Shown: piece after piece, positions 45,296-54,278 of the stretch
Layout: the number at the start of each line of letters is the position of its first letter
How positions within the stretch are numbered: position 1 is the first letter of the stretch
Assembly: GCA_028736075.1 (NCBI GenBank)
Contig: CP117875.1
Coordinates: 2,418,001-2,482,000 of the forward strand
Origin: Chryseobacterium sp. KACC 21268
GTDB taxonomy: Bacteria; Bacteroidota; Bacteroidia; Flavobacteriales; Weeksellaceae
DNA length: 64,000 nucleotides
Reading direction: 5' to 3'
The notes under the pieces: generated by a model
Database searches by the model: none
Told to the model about the DNA's origin: nothing
The model's input: only the letters and a program-made list of their open reading frames with translations
Made by a program: the position numbers and the translations under genes

Positions 45296-46096
45296 TTAAA
45301 ATTGATTTGACTTTAATTTCACTTCAAACAAAACTTCCGGCGTCTTCGGACTTTCAAACGTTGAAGTTTTATATTTTTTCTTGGTGAAAATTGCGCACAT
45401 CGTATTTTGCGGATGATAAAGATTTTGATGCAATTCTTTCGGCAACGCATCCAAAATCGCCTTGAAAACTTCATATCGGATTTTCTCCGGATTGTAAGCG
45501 TAATCGTGCCATACAACCACCGTTTCATCGTTAACCAAATGCTGGAAAACCCTTTCTGTATCGTGTTTTACCATTTCGTAAGAATGGTCGCCATCGATGA
45601 AAATCAAATCATATTTTTTATGCAGTACAGCAAAATCATAGGTTTTGGTATTGCCTTCCAGATGGAGGATTTTTGGATTTTTCTTGGATAAAATGCCGTG
45701 AAGTTCCGCGTATCTCTTGTTCCAGCCCATCGCTTCCATTTCTTTTTTGGAAAGGTTGAGCGTGGTACAATCTTCAATTTCTTTCGCAACGTTCCAAACA
45801 CTTTCGCCTCGCCAGGTTCCAATCTCAAAATACGAGTTTTTTCCTTTGGCTAAGGTCTTTAACAAAGCCAAATCCGTAGAAAGCGAACCACCGTCCAAAA
45901 TGCATAAATCAACTTCCGCTTCAAAATTTCCACCCGAAATCTCGTCCAAAGAAACCTCCGGAAGACTTAAAAATTGAGGATAATCTTTTTGAAATTCCTT
46001 TTTTCTAATATCATTCAAATCGAGAATGATATTGAGCAAACTTGGTTCTTTGATGATGTATTGAATGGCGTTCTTTAACTTCTGAAGCTTCGTCAT
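45296..46096 (-). CDS. Class I SAM-dependent methyltransferase
   Basis: A 266-residue protein with a central Rossmann methyltransferase domain. Motif I is in KNSYFEIGTWRGESVWNVAK, followed by LHLEGNTKTYDFAVLHKKYD and LIFIDGDHSYEMVKHDTERV, then ETVVVWHDYAYNPEK, in the style of class I enzymes with a metal- or His-assisted active site. The N-terminal 85 residues (YIIKEPSLLNIILDLND) are unusual and may bind a partner. It lies upstream of the two glycosyltransferases on the same strand and may methylate a surface sugar; the acceptor is unknown. Confidence 0.82.
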   Translation of the reverse strand: MTKLQKLKNAIQYIIKEPSLLNIILDLNDIRKKEFQKDYPQFLSLPEVSLDEISGGNFEAEVDLCILDGGSLSTDLALLKTLAKGKNSYFEIGTWRGESVWNVAKEIEDCTTLNLSKKEMEAMGWNKRYAELHGILSKKNPKILHLEGNTKTYDFAVLHKKYDLIFIDGDHSYEMVKHDTERVFQHLVNDETVVVWHDYAYNPEKIRYEVFKAILDALPKELHQNLYHPQNTMCAIFTKKKYKTSTFESPKTPEVLFEVKLKSNQF

Positions 46097-46250
46097 TGAT
46101 GATGGAAATTAATTTTAAAATGGTCTAATTTGAGTTAGAAGCCGAAAGTTACTGATTTTTGGCAAATTATTAGAAAAAATCCCTTTCTGATTCGGTGAAA
46201 AATTATACATTTCTTAATATCAGAAAATTCTCTAAAATCAATTTCCGAGG

Positions 46251-46258
46251 TATCTTTG
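46251..46258 (+). promoter_or_regulatory. Putative -7 box of the MFS gene (TATCTTTG)
   Basis: TATCTTTG matches TAnnTTTG and lies 17 bases before the ATG at 46276. This argues against the GTG start at 46195. Confidence 0.55.
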
Positions 46259-46275
46259 CAAATTATTTTAATGAT

Positions 46276-47460
46276 ATGGATGCAACGATTGACCACTCAG
46301 AGAACACCGCAACTTCCCTGATTTCTTATATATTTTTCACTTTTATTGGTTACTTTATCATCGGATTGTCGCTTTCCGTTTTACCGATTTTCATTCATCA
46401 AGGTTTGGGATTCAGTATGTTGGTGGCGGGAATTGTGATTAGTCTTCAGTATGTGATGACGTTTGTGATGCGCGCTTATTCCGGAAAAATCGTGGACAAC
46501 AAAGGTCCAAAACCCGCAGTTCTTGGAAGTATGTTGGGATTTTCGGCGACCGGAATTATTTTGATATTGGCGTTTTACTTTAAGTTCTCTCCCATCACAA
46601 GTTTGGTTTTCCTGATTTTCACCCGTTTGCTGACAGGTTCTGCAGAAGGAATGATTGGCGCAAGTCCCATCAATTGGGCGATTATGAGTCTTGGTGAAAA
46701 ATACACCGCCAAAATCATTTCTTACAATGGCGTTGCCTGCTACGGCGCTTTGGCTCTGGGCGCATCTTTGGGCGTTGTGATTGTGAAGAATTTCAGTTTT
46801 TATGGATTGGGAATTCTGATTGTCATTTTAGGATTGATAGGCTATTTCTTCGCCAGAACCAAAGAAAACCGAACCGGCAAAAAATCCGAAGAAGCTCAAA
46901 AATCTTTCTGGAACGTGCTTGGAAAAGTTGCACCATTCGGGATGTGTTTGGCTTTGGGCGGATTGGGATTTGCCACGATTTCAACGTTCATAACGCTTTA
47001 TTACGACTTTCACCATTGGGAAAACGGCGCGCTGTGTCTGTCGGTTTTCGGGATTTTGTTCGTCGTTTCGAGATTGATTTTCAGTAATGCGATTAACAGA
47101 TTTGGCGGAATCAATGTGGCGATTGCCAGTTTGACGGTTGAAACATTAGGTCTGACCATCATTTGTTTAGCGACTCACCCATATTTAGCTCTCGTGGGCG
47201 CAGGAATCACGGGATTAGGATTTTCATTGATATTCCCAGCTTTGGGCGTAATGGCGATGAAAACTGTTCCGTCTTCCAATCAAGGTTCGGCGTTGGCCGG
47301 CTACGGATTGTTCATCGATATTTCTTTGGGAATCACGGGTCCTTTGATTGGCGGTGTGGCTGATGCTTTTGGATTGGCTTACATTTTCCCATTCAGTATT
47401 GCGATTGTTTTGATTGGATTGGGATTGGCTTATTTTCTGAAAATGAAATTGTCTGAGTAA
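46276..47460 (+). CDS. MFS transporter (YhhS/YfcJ-like)
   Basis: I start at 46276 (MDATIDHSENTATSLISYIF) because the GTG at 46195 adds 27 residues without family match and would contain the promoter box. The 394-residue protein has 12 helices, LQYVMTFVMRAYSGKIVDNK (the A-motif-like loop after helix 2) and FTRLLTGSAEGMIGASPINW. It resembles the YhhS/YfcJ branch of putative drug or sugar exporters. The substrate is unknown. It is divergent from the methyltransferase gene and ends 148 bases before the SulP gene. Confidence 0.85.
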   Translation: MDATIDHSENTATSLISYIFFTFIGYFIIGLSLSVLPIFIHQGLGFSMLVAGIVISLQYVMTFVMRAYSGKIVDNKGPKPAVLGSMLGFSATGIILILAFYFKFSPITSLVFLIFTRLLTGSAEGMIGASPINWAIMSLGEKYTAKIISYNGVACYGALALGASLGVVIVKNFSFYGLGILIVILGLIGYFFARTKENRTGKKSEEAQKSFWNVLGKVAPFGMCLALGGLGFATISTFITLYYDFHHWENGALCLSVFGILFVVSRLIFSNAINRFGGINVAIASLTVETLGLTIICLATHPYLALVGAGITGLGFSLIFPALGVMAMKTVPSSNQGSALAGYGLFIDISLGITGPLIGGVADAFGLAYIFPFSIAIVLIGLGLAYFLKMKLSE

Positions 47461-47471
47461 TCAAAAATTCT

Positions 47472-47529
47472 AGCTGATTTAGCAGATTGAGCAGATTTTA
47501 TTAATGAAAACGAATCTGCAAAATCAGCT
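47472..47529. repeat. AGCTGATTTAGCAGATT hairpin repeat
   Basis: The arms AGCTGATTTAGCAGATT and AATCTGCAAAATCAGCT match as reverse complements at 16 of 17 positions and flank a 24-base loop. A half-site with the same sequence is at 49416-49439. Confidence 0.65.
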
Positions 47530-47608
47530 TTATCTACAAGGAAATTAATTATCTACAACACAAACAACTTTCCCAAGTTTCTTCCTAATTTCGCATTTTC
47601 AAATTCTT

Positions 47609-49135
47609 ATGCAGAAAGTTCTCAACCTTTTTGATTTCTCTCAAAAAGTAAACTACAGAAACGAAATTTTCGCTGGACTCACCGTTGCAATGACGATGAT
47701 TCCGGAATCTTTATCGTTTGCCATTCTTGCTGGATTTTCGCCGTTGACAGGTTTGTACGCCGCTTTCATAATGGGATTGGTCACAGCAATTTTTGGCGGA
47801 CGACCGGGATTGATTTCCGGTGGCGCTGGTGCAACCGTGATTGTTTTGATTCCATTGATGATTTCTCACGGCATCGAATATGTTTTTGCTACCGTGGTTT
47901 TGGCTGGCATCATTCAGATTTTCGTGGGGATTTTTAAGTTGGGGAAATTCATTCGGCTGGTTCCGCAACCTGTGATGTACGGCTTTGTAAATGGTTTGGC
48001 GATTGTCATTTTTATGTCACAAATCAATCAGTTTAAAATTCAAGGTTCGGAAAGTTGGTTGTTTGGAAGTTCTTTATATGTGATGCTCGGTCTGGTCGCG
48101 TTGACGATTTCTGTTATTTTACTATTTCCAAGATTGACAAAGAAGATTCCGGCTTCTTTGGTGGCAATTGCGGTCACTTTTGCTTTGGTAATGATTTTCG
48201 GAATTCACACTAAAACAGTGAGTGATATTGCTAATATTGCTGGTGGTTTTCCACCGTTTCACATTCCAAATGTGGAGATGTCTTTTGAAGTTTTGAAGGT
48301 CATTTTTCCGTTTGCTTTGATAATGTCAACGGTTGGATTGACGGAAGGTTTGTTGACTTTAAATTTGGTTGATGAAATGACAAATACCAAAGGAAACAGC
48401 AACAGAGAATGCGTTGCACAAGGAACAGCCAATATTCTCAACGGTTTCTTTTTCGGAATGGGCGGTTGTCCGATGATTGCACAGACTTTGGTGAATCTTT
48501 CGGCTGGCGCAAGAGCCAGATTGTCTGGAATAATCGCTGCTTTGGTTATTCTCTTCATAATCCTTTTTGGTGCACCCGTGATTGGAAAAATGCCAGTTGC
48601 TGCTTTGGTTGGCGTAATGATAATGGTTTCTGTTGGAACGTTTGAATGGGCAAGTTTCAAAGCGATAAAGCGATTTCCGAAGTCTGATATTTTTGTGATG
48701 GTGGTTGTAACTTTGATTACCGTTTTCCTTCACAATTTGGCTTTGGCAGTTTTGATTGGTGTAATCATTTCCGCTTTGGTGTTCGCTTGGGAAAGTGCAA
48801 AAAGAATCCGTGCTAAGAAATATATTGATGATAATGGCGTAAAACATTACGAGATTTTTGGTCCGCTATTTTTTGGTTCTACGACGACTTTTGCGGAGAA
48901 ATTTGATGTGATGGATGACCCAAAAGATGTGATTATTGATTTCAAGGAAAGTCGTGTGGTGGATATGTCTGCGATTGATATTCTGAATAAAATCACGGAA
49001 CGGTATCAAAGTCAAGGGAAAACTGTGCGCTTGACACATTTGAGTTCTGATTGTTTGCGGTTGATAAAAAATGCGGAAAATGTGGTGGCTATCAATATTA
49101 TTGAAGACCGGGAGTATCAGGTTTTGAGGGATTGA
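47609..49135 (+). CDS. SulP family anion transporter with STAS domain
   Basis: The 508-residue protein has the SulP membrane domain (EIFAGLTVAMTMIPESLSFA, GFSPLTGLYAAFIMGL, GLISGGAGATVIVLIP, GMGGCPMIAQTLVNLSAGAR), and a cytoplasmic STAS domain from about residue 410 (YEIFGPLFFGSTTTFAEKF, VIIDFKESRVVDMSAIDIL). SulP proteins take up sulfate, bicarbonate or other anions; the substrate cannot be told from the sequence. Its last codons (GTTTTGAGGGATTGA) are part of the first unit of the tandem repeat that follows. Confidence 0.93.
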   Translation: MQKVLNLFDFSQKVNYRNEIFAGLTVAMTMIPESLSFAILAGFSPLTGLYAAFIMGLVTAIFGGRPGLISGGAGATVIVLIPLMISHGIEYVFATVVLAGIIQIFVGIFKLGKFIRLVPQPVMYGFVNGLAIVIFMSQINQFKIQGSESWLFGSSLYVMLGLVALTISVILLFPRLTKKIPASLVAIAVTFALVMIFGIHTKTVSDIANIAGGFPPFHIPNVEMSFEVLKVIFPFALIMSTVGLTEGLLTLNLVDEMTNTKGNSNRECVAQGTANILNGFFFGMGGCPMIAQTLVNLSAGARARLSGIIAALVILFIILFGAPVIGKMPVAALVGVMIMVSVGTFEWASFKAIKRFPKSDIFVMVVVTLITVFLHNLALAVLIGVIISALVFAWESAKRIRAKKYIDDNGVKHYEIFGPLFFGSTTTFAEKFDVMDDPKDVIIDFKESRVVDMSAIDILNKITERYQSQGKTVRLTHLSSDCLRLIKNAENVVAINIIEDREYQVLRD

Positions 49136-49385
49136 TCTTTTATAAGGATTTTTTTAGCTTATATGTCTTCGAGAGCCTCAGACTGACAGTTGTGAGATAT
49201 CAAAGTCTCGAAATTTTAGGTTTTGAATGATTGATTTTTTATAAGAAATTTCTAGTCTTTATATGTCTTCGAGAGCCTCAGACTGACAATTATGATATAA
49301 TTGAGATTACTAAATTGCTAATCGATTTTTTATAAGGATTTTTTTTTAAATTGTCTTCGAGAGCCTCAGACTGACAATTCTAATG
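49120..49385 (+). repeat. Tandem triplicated unit over the 3' end of the SulP gene
   Basis: Three imperfect units share the identical 24-base core that begins GTCTTCGAGAGCCTCAGACT and ends GACA, at 49165, 49265 and 49353 (periods 100 and 88). Units 1 and 2 also share GGTTTTGA..GATTGA.TTTT and TATAAG upstream of the core. Unit 1 includes the last codons and stop of the SulP gene, so a duplication of the gene end probably produced unit 2. No gene lies in this stretch. Confidence 0.8.
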
Positions 49386-49415
49386 AATTCCGTTATGATA
49401 TCCTAAAAACTCCCA

Positions 49416-49460
49416 CTGATTTAGCAGATTAGGCAGATTTTTTATGCTGTAAATCTGCGA
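49416..49460. repeat. AGCAGATT repeat, decayed hairpin
   Basis: CTGATTTAGCAGATTAGGC and AATCTGCGAGAG form a shorter and less perfect version of the hairpin at 47472-47529. Confidence 0.5.
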
Positions 49461-49515
49461 GAGATTATTATTCATAATTATGTTATTAAATTTAAAAATA
49501 CTTTTATAATTCTTG

Positions 49516-49680
49516 GTCTTCGAGTCTGTTCAGACTGACAATGCTAATGTCTTTCGAAATCTTTGAATAATGTTGATAAGTTCGACTCCGCTCGGACTGA
49601 CAATGGATTGATGTTGGAAATCTGAGTTACTTTTGTCACACTGAGCGGAGTCGAAGTGTTTCGGAATAGGATGACAATCT
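49516..49680. repeat. Cluster of CTTCGACTCCGCTC...TGACA repeats, with an inverted pair
   Basis: GTCTTCGAGTCTGTTCAGAC starts at 49516. GTTCGACTCCGCTCGGACTG (about 49580) and TGTCACACTGAGCGGAGTCG (about 49635) are inverted copies that can form a long hairpin. They belong with the tandem units upstream. With the copies at 49120-49460 and 49719-49822 they fill the 803-base gap between SulP and prfC, where I see no gene. Confidence 0.65.
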
Positions 49681-49718
49681 TTTTTTTAGTAGAAAGCTAC
49701 TTTTACAAACAAAACCCA

Positions 49719-49822
49719 TAGCCCCGATTGCAGTGGAAATCCTTTTTTGCGTTTACTGAATGTTCTATTTATAGGGAAATCGTCTGCAAAAAAGATTGCA
49801 ACGGAAAGCGGGAAATAGCTCC
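49719..49822 (+). repeat. Dispersed structured repeat, copy A
   Basis: It reads TAGCCCCGATTGCAGTGG, AAATCCTTTTTTGC, a 35-base variable loop, then GCAAAAAAGATTGCAACGGA, AAGCGGGAAATAGCTCC. The internal TTTTTTGC / GCAAAAAA pair and the outer CCCG / CGGG pair suggest a nested hairpin. Copies B and C are at 33214-33304 and 6737-6848. Confidence 0.7.
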
Positions 49823-49938
49823 AAATCAAAAATAAAAATATCTTTTGGACTAGGCCAAATAACTCCTAATTAATATCTCGAAAACTCGATTTTCAGAATT
49901 CGATAAAAAACACGATTTTTGCAGTCTCAAATTTTATT

Positions 49939-51534
49939 ATGTCTTTAGAACAAGAAATCAGCAGGAGAAAAACTTTCGGGATCATCTCTCACCCCGATGC
50001 GGGAAAAACGACGCTTACAGAGAAACTTCTTCTTTTTGGAGGAGCGATCCAGGAGGCGGGCGCGGTAAAATCCAACAAGATCAAAAAAGGAGCAACCTCC
50101 GATTTTATGGAAATCGAGCGCCAGAGAGGGATCTCCGTAGCGACCTCGGTTTTGGCTTTTGAATATAAAGGTCACAAGATCAATATTTTGGATACTCCTG
50201 GTCACAAGGATTTTGCTGAAGATACTTATAGAACTTTGACGGCCGTTGACTCCGTGATTGTCGTGATCGACGTTGCAAAAGGTGTGGAGGAACAGACGGA
50301 AAAGTTGGTTCAGGTTTGTAGAATGCGAAATATTCCGATGTTGGTTTTCATCAACAAGTTGGATCGTGAAGGTAAAGATGCCTTCGATCTGCTGGATGAA
50401 GTGGAACAGAAATTAGGACTTCGCGTGACGCCACTTTCTCTGCCAATTGGTATGGGAGCGGATTTCCAAGGGATTTATAATATTTGGGAAAAGAATATCC
50501 AATTGTTCTTAGAAGAGAAAAAACAGAAAGTTGGCGAGGCTATCAAATTTGATGATATCAATGATTCTCAAATCGATGAATTGGTTGGGACAAAAGCGGC
50601 GGCGACCCTTCGTGAGGAATTGGAATTGGTGGAATCCGTGTATCCGGAATTTGACCGAGATGACTATATGAAAGGCGATTTGCAACCGGTTTTCTTCGGT
50701 TCTGCTTTGAATAATTTTGGGGTTCGTGAGTTATTGGATGCTTTCATCGAGATTGCGCCGAAGCCTCAGCCAAAGGAAAGTTCGACAAGAGTTGTGAAGC
50801 CTGAAGAGAAAAATTTCACTGGATTTGTGTTCAAGATCCACGCGAATATGGATCCCAAGCACAGAGACCGTTTGGCGTTTGTGAAAATCGTTTCTGGAAC
50901 ATTTAAAAGAAATGAAAATTACCTGCTTGTAAGAGAAGGCAAAAAGATGAAGTTCTCCTCTCCCAACGCTTTCTTTGCGGACAAAAAAGAAGTTGTGGAC
51001 GAGAGTTTCCCAGGCGACATCGTTGGACTTCACGACACAGGAAATTTCAGGATTGGCGATACTTTGACGGCTGGTGAAAAGATCAGTTTCAAAGGAATTC
51101 CGAATTTCTCTCCGGAACATTTCCGTTACATCAACAATGATGATCCGTTGAAAGCGAAACAGTTAGCAAAAGGAATCGACCAGTTGATGGACGAAGGTGT
51201 AGCCCAGCTTTTCACGCTGACAATGAACAACAGAAAAATCATCGGAACGGTTGGAGCGCTTCAATACGAAGTAATCCAATACCGTTTAGAACACGAATAT
51301 GGCGCAAAATGTACTTATGAGCCTATCGGAATCCACAAAGCTTGTTGGGTGGAAGCGGACGAAAGGTCTGAGGAATTCCAAGAGTTTGCACGATTGAAAC
51401 AGAGATTCCTGGCGCGAGATAAATACGACCAATTGGTTTTCCTGGCAGATTCATCCTTCACAATCGTGATGACGCAGGAGAAGTTTCCGAATGTGAAGTT
51501 ACATTTTATCAGTGAGTTTGCTACGGCAGAGTAA
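49939..51534 (+). CDS. prfC: Peptide chain release factor 3
   Basis: RF3 is the GTPase that removes RF1/RF2 from the ribosome after termination. The 531-residue protein has the G1 loop GIISHPDAGKTTLTE, the switch region RQRGISVATSVLAF, G3 ILDTPGHKDFAEDTYR and G4 FINKLDREGKD. It also has the RF3-specific domain II (FTGFVFKIHANMDPKHRDRL) and domain III (ALQYEVIQYRLEHEYG). Length and N-terminus (MSLEQEISRRKTFGIIS) are normal. A terminator follows at once, so it is monocistronic. Confidence 0.96.
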   Translation: MSLEQEISRRKTFGIISHPDAGKTTLTEKLLLFGGAIQEAGAVKSNKIKKGATSDFMEIERQRGISVATSVLAFEYKGHKINILDTPGHKDFAEDTYRTLTAVDSVIVVIDVAKGVEEQTEKLVQVCRMRNIPMLVFINKLDREGKDAFDLLDEVEQKLGLRVTPLSLPIGMGADFQGIYNIWEKNIQLFLEEKKQKVGEAIKFDDINDSQIDELVGTKAAATLREELELVESVYPEFDRDDYMKGDLQPVFFGSALNNFGVRELLDAFIEIAPKPQPKESSTRVVKPEEKNFTGFVFKIHANMDPKHRDRLAFVKIVSGTFKRNENYLLVREGKKMKFSSPNAFFADKKEVVDESFPGDIVGLHDTGNFRIGDTLTAGEKISFKGIPNFSPEHFRYINNDDPLKAKQLAKGIDQLMDEGVAQLFTLTMNNRKIIGTVGALQYEVIQYRLEHEYGAKCTYEPIGIHKACWVEADERSEEFQEFARLKQRFLARDKYDQLVFLADSSFTIVMTQEKFPNVKLHFISEFATAE

Positions 51535-51542
51535 AATATATC

Positions 51543-51572
51543 ATCCGCAGAGTTTTTCTGCGGATTTTTTTT
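51543..51572 (+). terminator. Rho-independent terminator after prfC
   Basis: The stem ATCCGCAGA / TCTGCGGAT with a five-base loop and an eight-T run lies 9 bases after the prfC stop. Confidence 0.88.
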
Positions 51573-51649
51573 GCATCAAATTTTAATGATATTGAAATTC
51601 TATTTTTATAAATTTACAATCATAATCCAAAGATTAATTAAAACCTTTT

Positions 51650-52318
51650 GTGAAATTGAGCAAAAAATATCTTCTATTATTTTTACCATTTTTATTCAGC
51701 TTTTCATTTTTATGGACTAGATATATAGAAATCGAAAAAGAATTGAATGAATCATCATTTATTGGAGAAATAATTGTTCGAAGCTACACTTCACGAACTG
51801 ATACCATCACTGCCTCAGAACCAATAAGTATAAATGAAGTAATCGATGAGATGAGTTATTCATTAGTTGAAAAACCTGACTCATTAATTTCATATAAAAC
51901 AGAAAAAACAAGGTTTACAAACGGAACAGTTTTCTTTGATATCAGACCAGAAAATGGATTGCCTTTTAAAATGGTAAATGAAAAAAAGCGTTTGGCTCAA
52001 GGTTTCTGGCCAGCGATCAACGACACTGTATTACTGATTAAGTCAAAAAACAATTCCATAAATCTATTCGCTGATATCGACAAGGAAGATTATGTATTCT
52101 GGTCGCCTTATCACAATTCAAGTTGGAATACTATATTTTTTGCAAACAAGCCTTTCTTTCAAGATACAATTAAAGTTAAAGATTATTCAATTAATAGAAG
52201 CGAAAAATATAATCAATCATTGCAACAAAACGCAAGGAGGAAAGGATACGAATTTGCTAGCAATTATTTCGTTAGAATAAAGAAAACTGATTTTAATAAA
52301 ACTTTTGAAAATAAATAA
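51650..52318 (+). CDS. Hypothetical membrane-anchored or secreted protein
   Basis: I do not recognise this 222-residue protein. It begins at a GTG (MKLSKKYLLLFLPFLFSF), a signal or anchor helix; no ATG is in frame near it. The rest has FIGEIIVRSYTSRTDTI, DTVLLIKSKNNSINLFADID and EDYVFWSPYHNSSWNTIFF, which suggests a small beta-rich extracytoplasmic domain. Codon use is AT-rich. It stands alone between the prfC terminator and the DUF4349 gene. Confidence 0.6.
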   Translation: MKLSKKYLLLFLPFLFSFSFLWTRYIEIEKELNESSFIGEIIVRSYTSRTDTITASEPISINEVIDEMSYSLVEKPDSLISYKTEKTRFTNGTVFFDIRPENGLPFKMVNEKKRLAQGFWPAINDTVLLIKSKNNSINLFADIDKEDYVFWSPYHNSSWNTIFFANKPFFQDTIKVKDYSINRSEKYNQSLQQNARRKGYEFASNYFVRIKKTDFNKTFENK

Positions 52319-52506
52319 ACTTGTTTTCAACCAATAATTTACAAAGCTTACTGATACTTTCCCTTTTCCACCTCTTGTAAATTCCTTGTAAATAAATCAC
52401 AACCATTTCATTTCCAACCAATTAAAACCTTACAAAAACATTCCCTTTCATTTACAAATTAATTTTTCACAGCCTTGGTAGTTTTACATCAACAAAATTA
52501 TCCAAA

Positions 52507-53445
52507 ATGAAAAAATTAATATTGACCGTGTTCGTCCTGAGCACATTGACAATGTGTAAGAAGTCCGATTTAGAACAAGCTAACAACACCATCGCAAGTG
52601 CAGATTCTCTAGTCGATAACGTTTCGGAAAGTGTTGAGAAATTCGATTCTACTGCCAACAAGATTGTAGATTCAGTCAATTTGAAAGCTAAAGATCTCAT
52701 CAAAAATAAAGAGGAAATCGAGAAAGCTTTTGAAAACAGCAAGAATAAAATAGACTCAATTGGTGAGAATGTTGAGAAATTCAAGAAGGAAATCGAGGAG
52801 AAAAAAATCAGTTCTAATCTGGATTCGATTAAAAATTCCATCAAAAAAGAAATTCCAAAACCTGTCACCAAATCGGTAAACAAAATCGTTTACAGAGACA
52901 AACCAACACAAAATCCAGAGCCGAAACCTGCTTCAATTCTGAAGAAAGGTTATGTAGAAATCAACGTGGATGATATTGCAACGGGAAAATATCTGGTGCA
53001 GGAACAAATCAGAAAATATGATGGAAACATCAAAACCGAAAATCTGATCAGTAATGACGAATTCCAAACTTACTACATCACAGCGAAAGTTCCGCTTCAG
53101 AAATTCGATTATCTGGTGGAGGAATTGGCAGACCTTGGAACTGTGAAAAATAAGAATGTCGAGATTGTCGGAAATGACTACAATCAAAACAAAATGTGCG
53201 ACATCGAGATCACTTTGTACGGCAACAAACTCCATCCAACTGAAAATGAAAATGATAAAAGTTTCGGTGACAGATCTCTGGACGCAATTTCCTCTGGCTG
53301 GAATGTTATCGGGAGCATTCTGCTCTTTCTCCTACCCTTTTGGCCAGTTTTCCTGATCGCCGGAATTGGTTATTATTTCTACAAAAAGAAAAACAACAAA
53401 AACCAAAACCCTCCTGAAAATAAGGATTCGCAAGAGAATGTATAA
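52507..53445 (+). CDS. DUF4349 lipoprotein
   Basis: This 312-residue lipoprotein (signal LTVFVLSTLTMCKKSD, Cys 17) has a long coiled-coil stretch (residues about 20-115), then the DUF4349 domain: GYVEINVDDIATGKYLVQEQ, YDGNIKTENLISNDEFQTYY, AKVPLQKFDYLVEELADLGT. A membrane helix near the C-terminus (IGSILLFLLPFWPVFLIAGI) and a basic tail close it. The lipid anchor, coiled coil and C-terminal helix suggest a span across the periplasm. Function unknown. Confidence 0.85.
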   Translation: MKKLILTVFVLSTLTMCKKSDLEQANNTIASADSLVDNVSESVEKFDSTANKIVDSVNLKAKDLIKNKEEIEKAFENSKNKIDSIGENVEKFKKEIEEKKISSNLDSIKNSIKKEIPKPVTKSVNKIVYRDKPTQNPEPKPASILKKGYVEINVDDIATGKYLVQEQIRKYDGNIKTENLISNDEFQTYYITAKVPLQKFDYLVEELADLGTVKNKNVEIVGNDYNQNKMCDIEITLYGNKLHPTENENDKSFGDRSLDAISSGWNVIGSILLFLLPFWPVFLIAGIGYYFYKKKNNKNQNPPENKDSQENV

Positions 53446-53450
53446 AACAA

Positions 53451-53480
53451 AAGACGCTTGATTTAAGCGTCTTTTTTATA
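53451..53480. terminator. Bidirectional terminator, DUF4349 and TPR genes
   Basis: The stem AAGACGCTT / AAGCGTCTT with a five-base loop has T-runs on both sides and sits between convergent genes. Confidence 0.88.
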
Positions 53481-53498
53481 TAAATAGTGTATTGAAAA

Positions 53499-54056
53499 TT
53501 AGTTCATCAAGCTTTTGCTCAAGTTGAGCGCATCTTGGTTTGAACTGTCGTATTGCAAAGATTTTGCGATATATTGTTTTGCTTTTTCCTTATCGGTGTC
53601 TTTATCTTGGAATGCGATAAAGAAATATGCGTAACCCAGATTTTGTTTCGAAGCTTCCACTTCTTCTGGTTTTACTTTTGCAATATATTGCTCATAAGCC
53701 TGTTTCGCACCTTGGTTATTCTTTGCCGATTGGTTTGCATACCCAATACTGTAATATGCTGGCGCCCAATCTGGAATAATGGCTGTGATCTTGTTCCAGG
53801 TCGCAATGGCCGAGTTCCAATCTCCAGCATCTTGGTAGGCTGTTGCCAACGTTACCAGAGTTTGCGTATCATCCGGTTTTGTCGCAACTTGCTTTTGCAA
53901 GGCTTCTATGGCTGGGTTTGTCACTGCTATGTTTGTCGCATTTGCAGTTGTTTCCATTTTTACAGTATCATTCGTGGTCGGTGCTGTTTGGGCAGTTAAG
54001 TAGCTTCCTGCTACCAGTGATAATCCAAACATTAAACTTTTCATTTCCGTTTTCAT
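53499..54056 (-). CDS. Secreted TPR-repeat protein
   Basis: The 185-residue product has a signal peptide (MKSLMFGLSLVAGSYLTAQ, starting at the second Met) and about three TPR motifs: TLVTLATAYQDAGDWNSAIA, WAPAYYSIGYANQSAKNNQ and KQNLGYAYFFIAFQDKDTDK. TPR proteins in the periplasm usually scaffold others. It is monocistronic; a 220-base AT-rich gap with no visible gene separates it from the MarR gene. Confidence 0.8.
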   Translation of the reverse strand: MKTEMKSLMFGLSLVAGSYLTAQTAPTTNDTVKMETTANATNIAVTNPAIEALQKQVATKPDDTQTLVTLATAYQDAGDWNSAIATWNKITAIIPDWAPAYYSIGYANQSAKNNQGAKQAYEQYIAKVKPEEVEASKQNLGYAYFFIAFQDKDTDKEKAKQYIAKSLQYDSSNQDALNLSKSLMN

Positions 54057-54278
54057 AACTTTTTGTTTTAATGTTATTAGTTAAGTCACAATAACGATTC
54101 CATAAATGTTTATTCTTTTCAAATTTTAATTTTTTTTAGAAATCCTTAACATAAATCTGATCGTAATTAAGATTTTTTACGATTTATAAAATTCGTGACT
54201 CATTTTTTGTCTAATTTTAGAATATTAATGAACAATTGGCATAATAATTAGTACATAAAAACACAAAATAAAACACAA

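Noticed and set aside
49120-49680. CRISPR-like repeat array
   Set aside because: Only three similar units, with spacings of 100 and 88 bases and spacers that themselves resemble each other; no cas genes are near.
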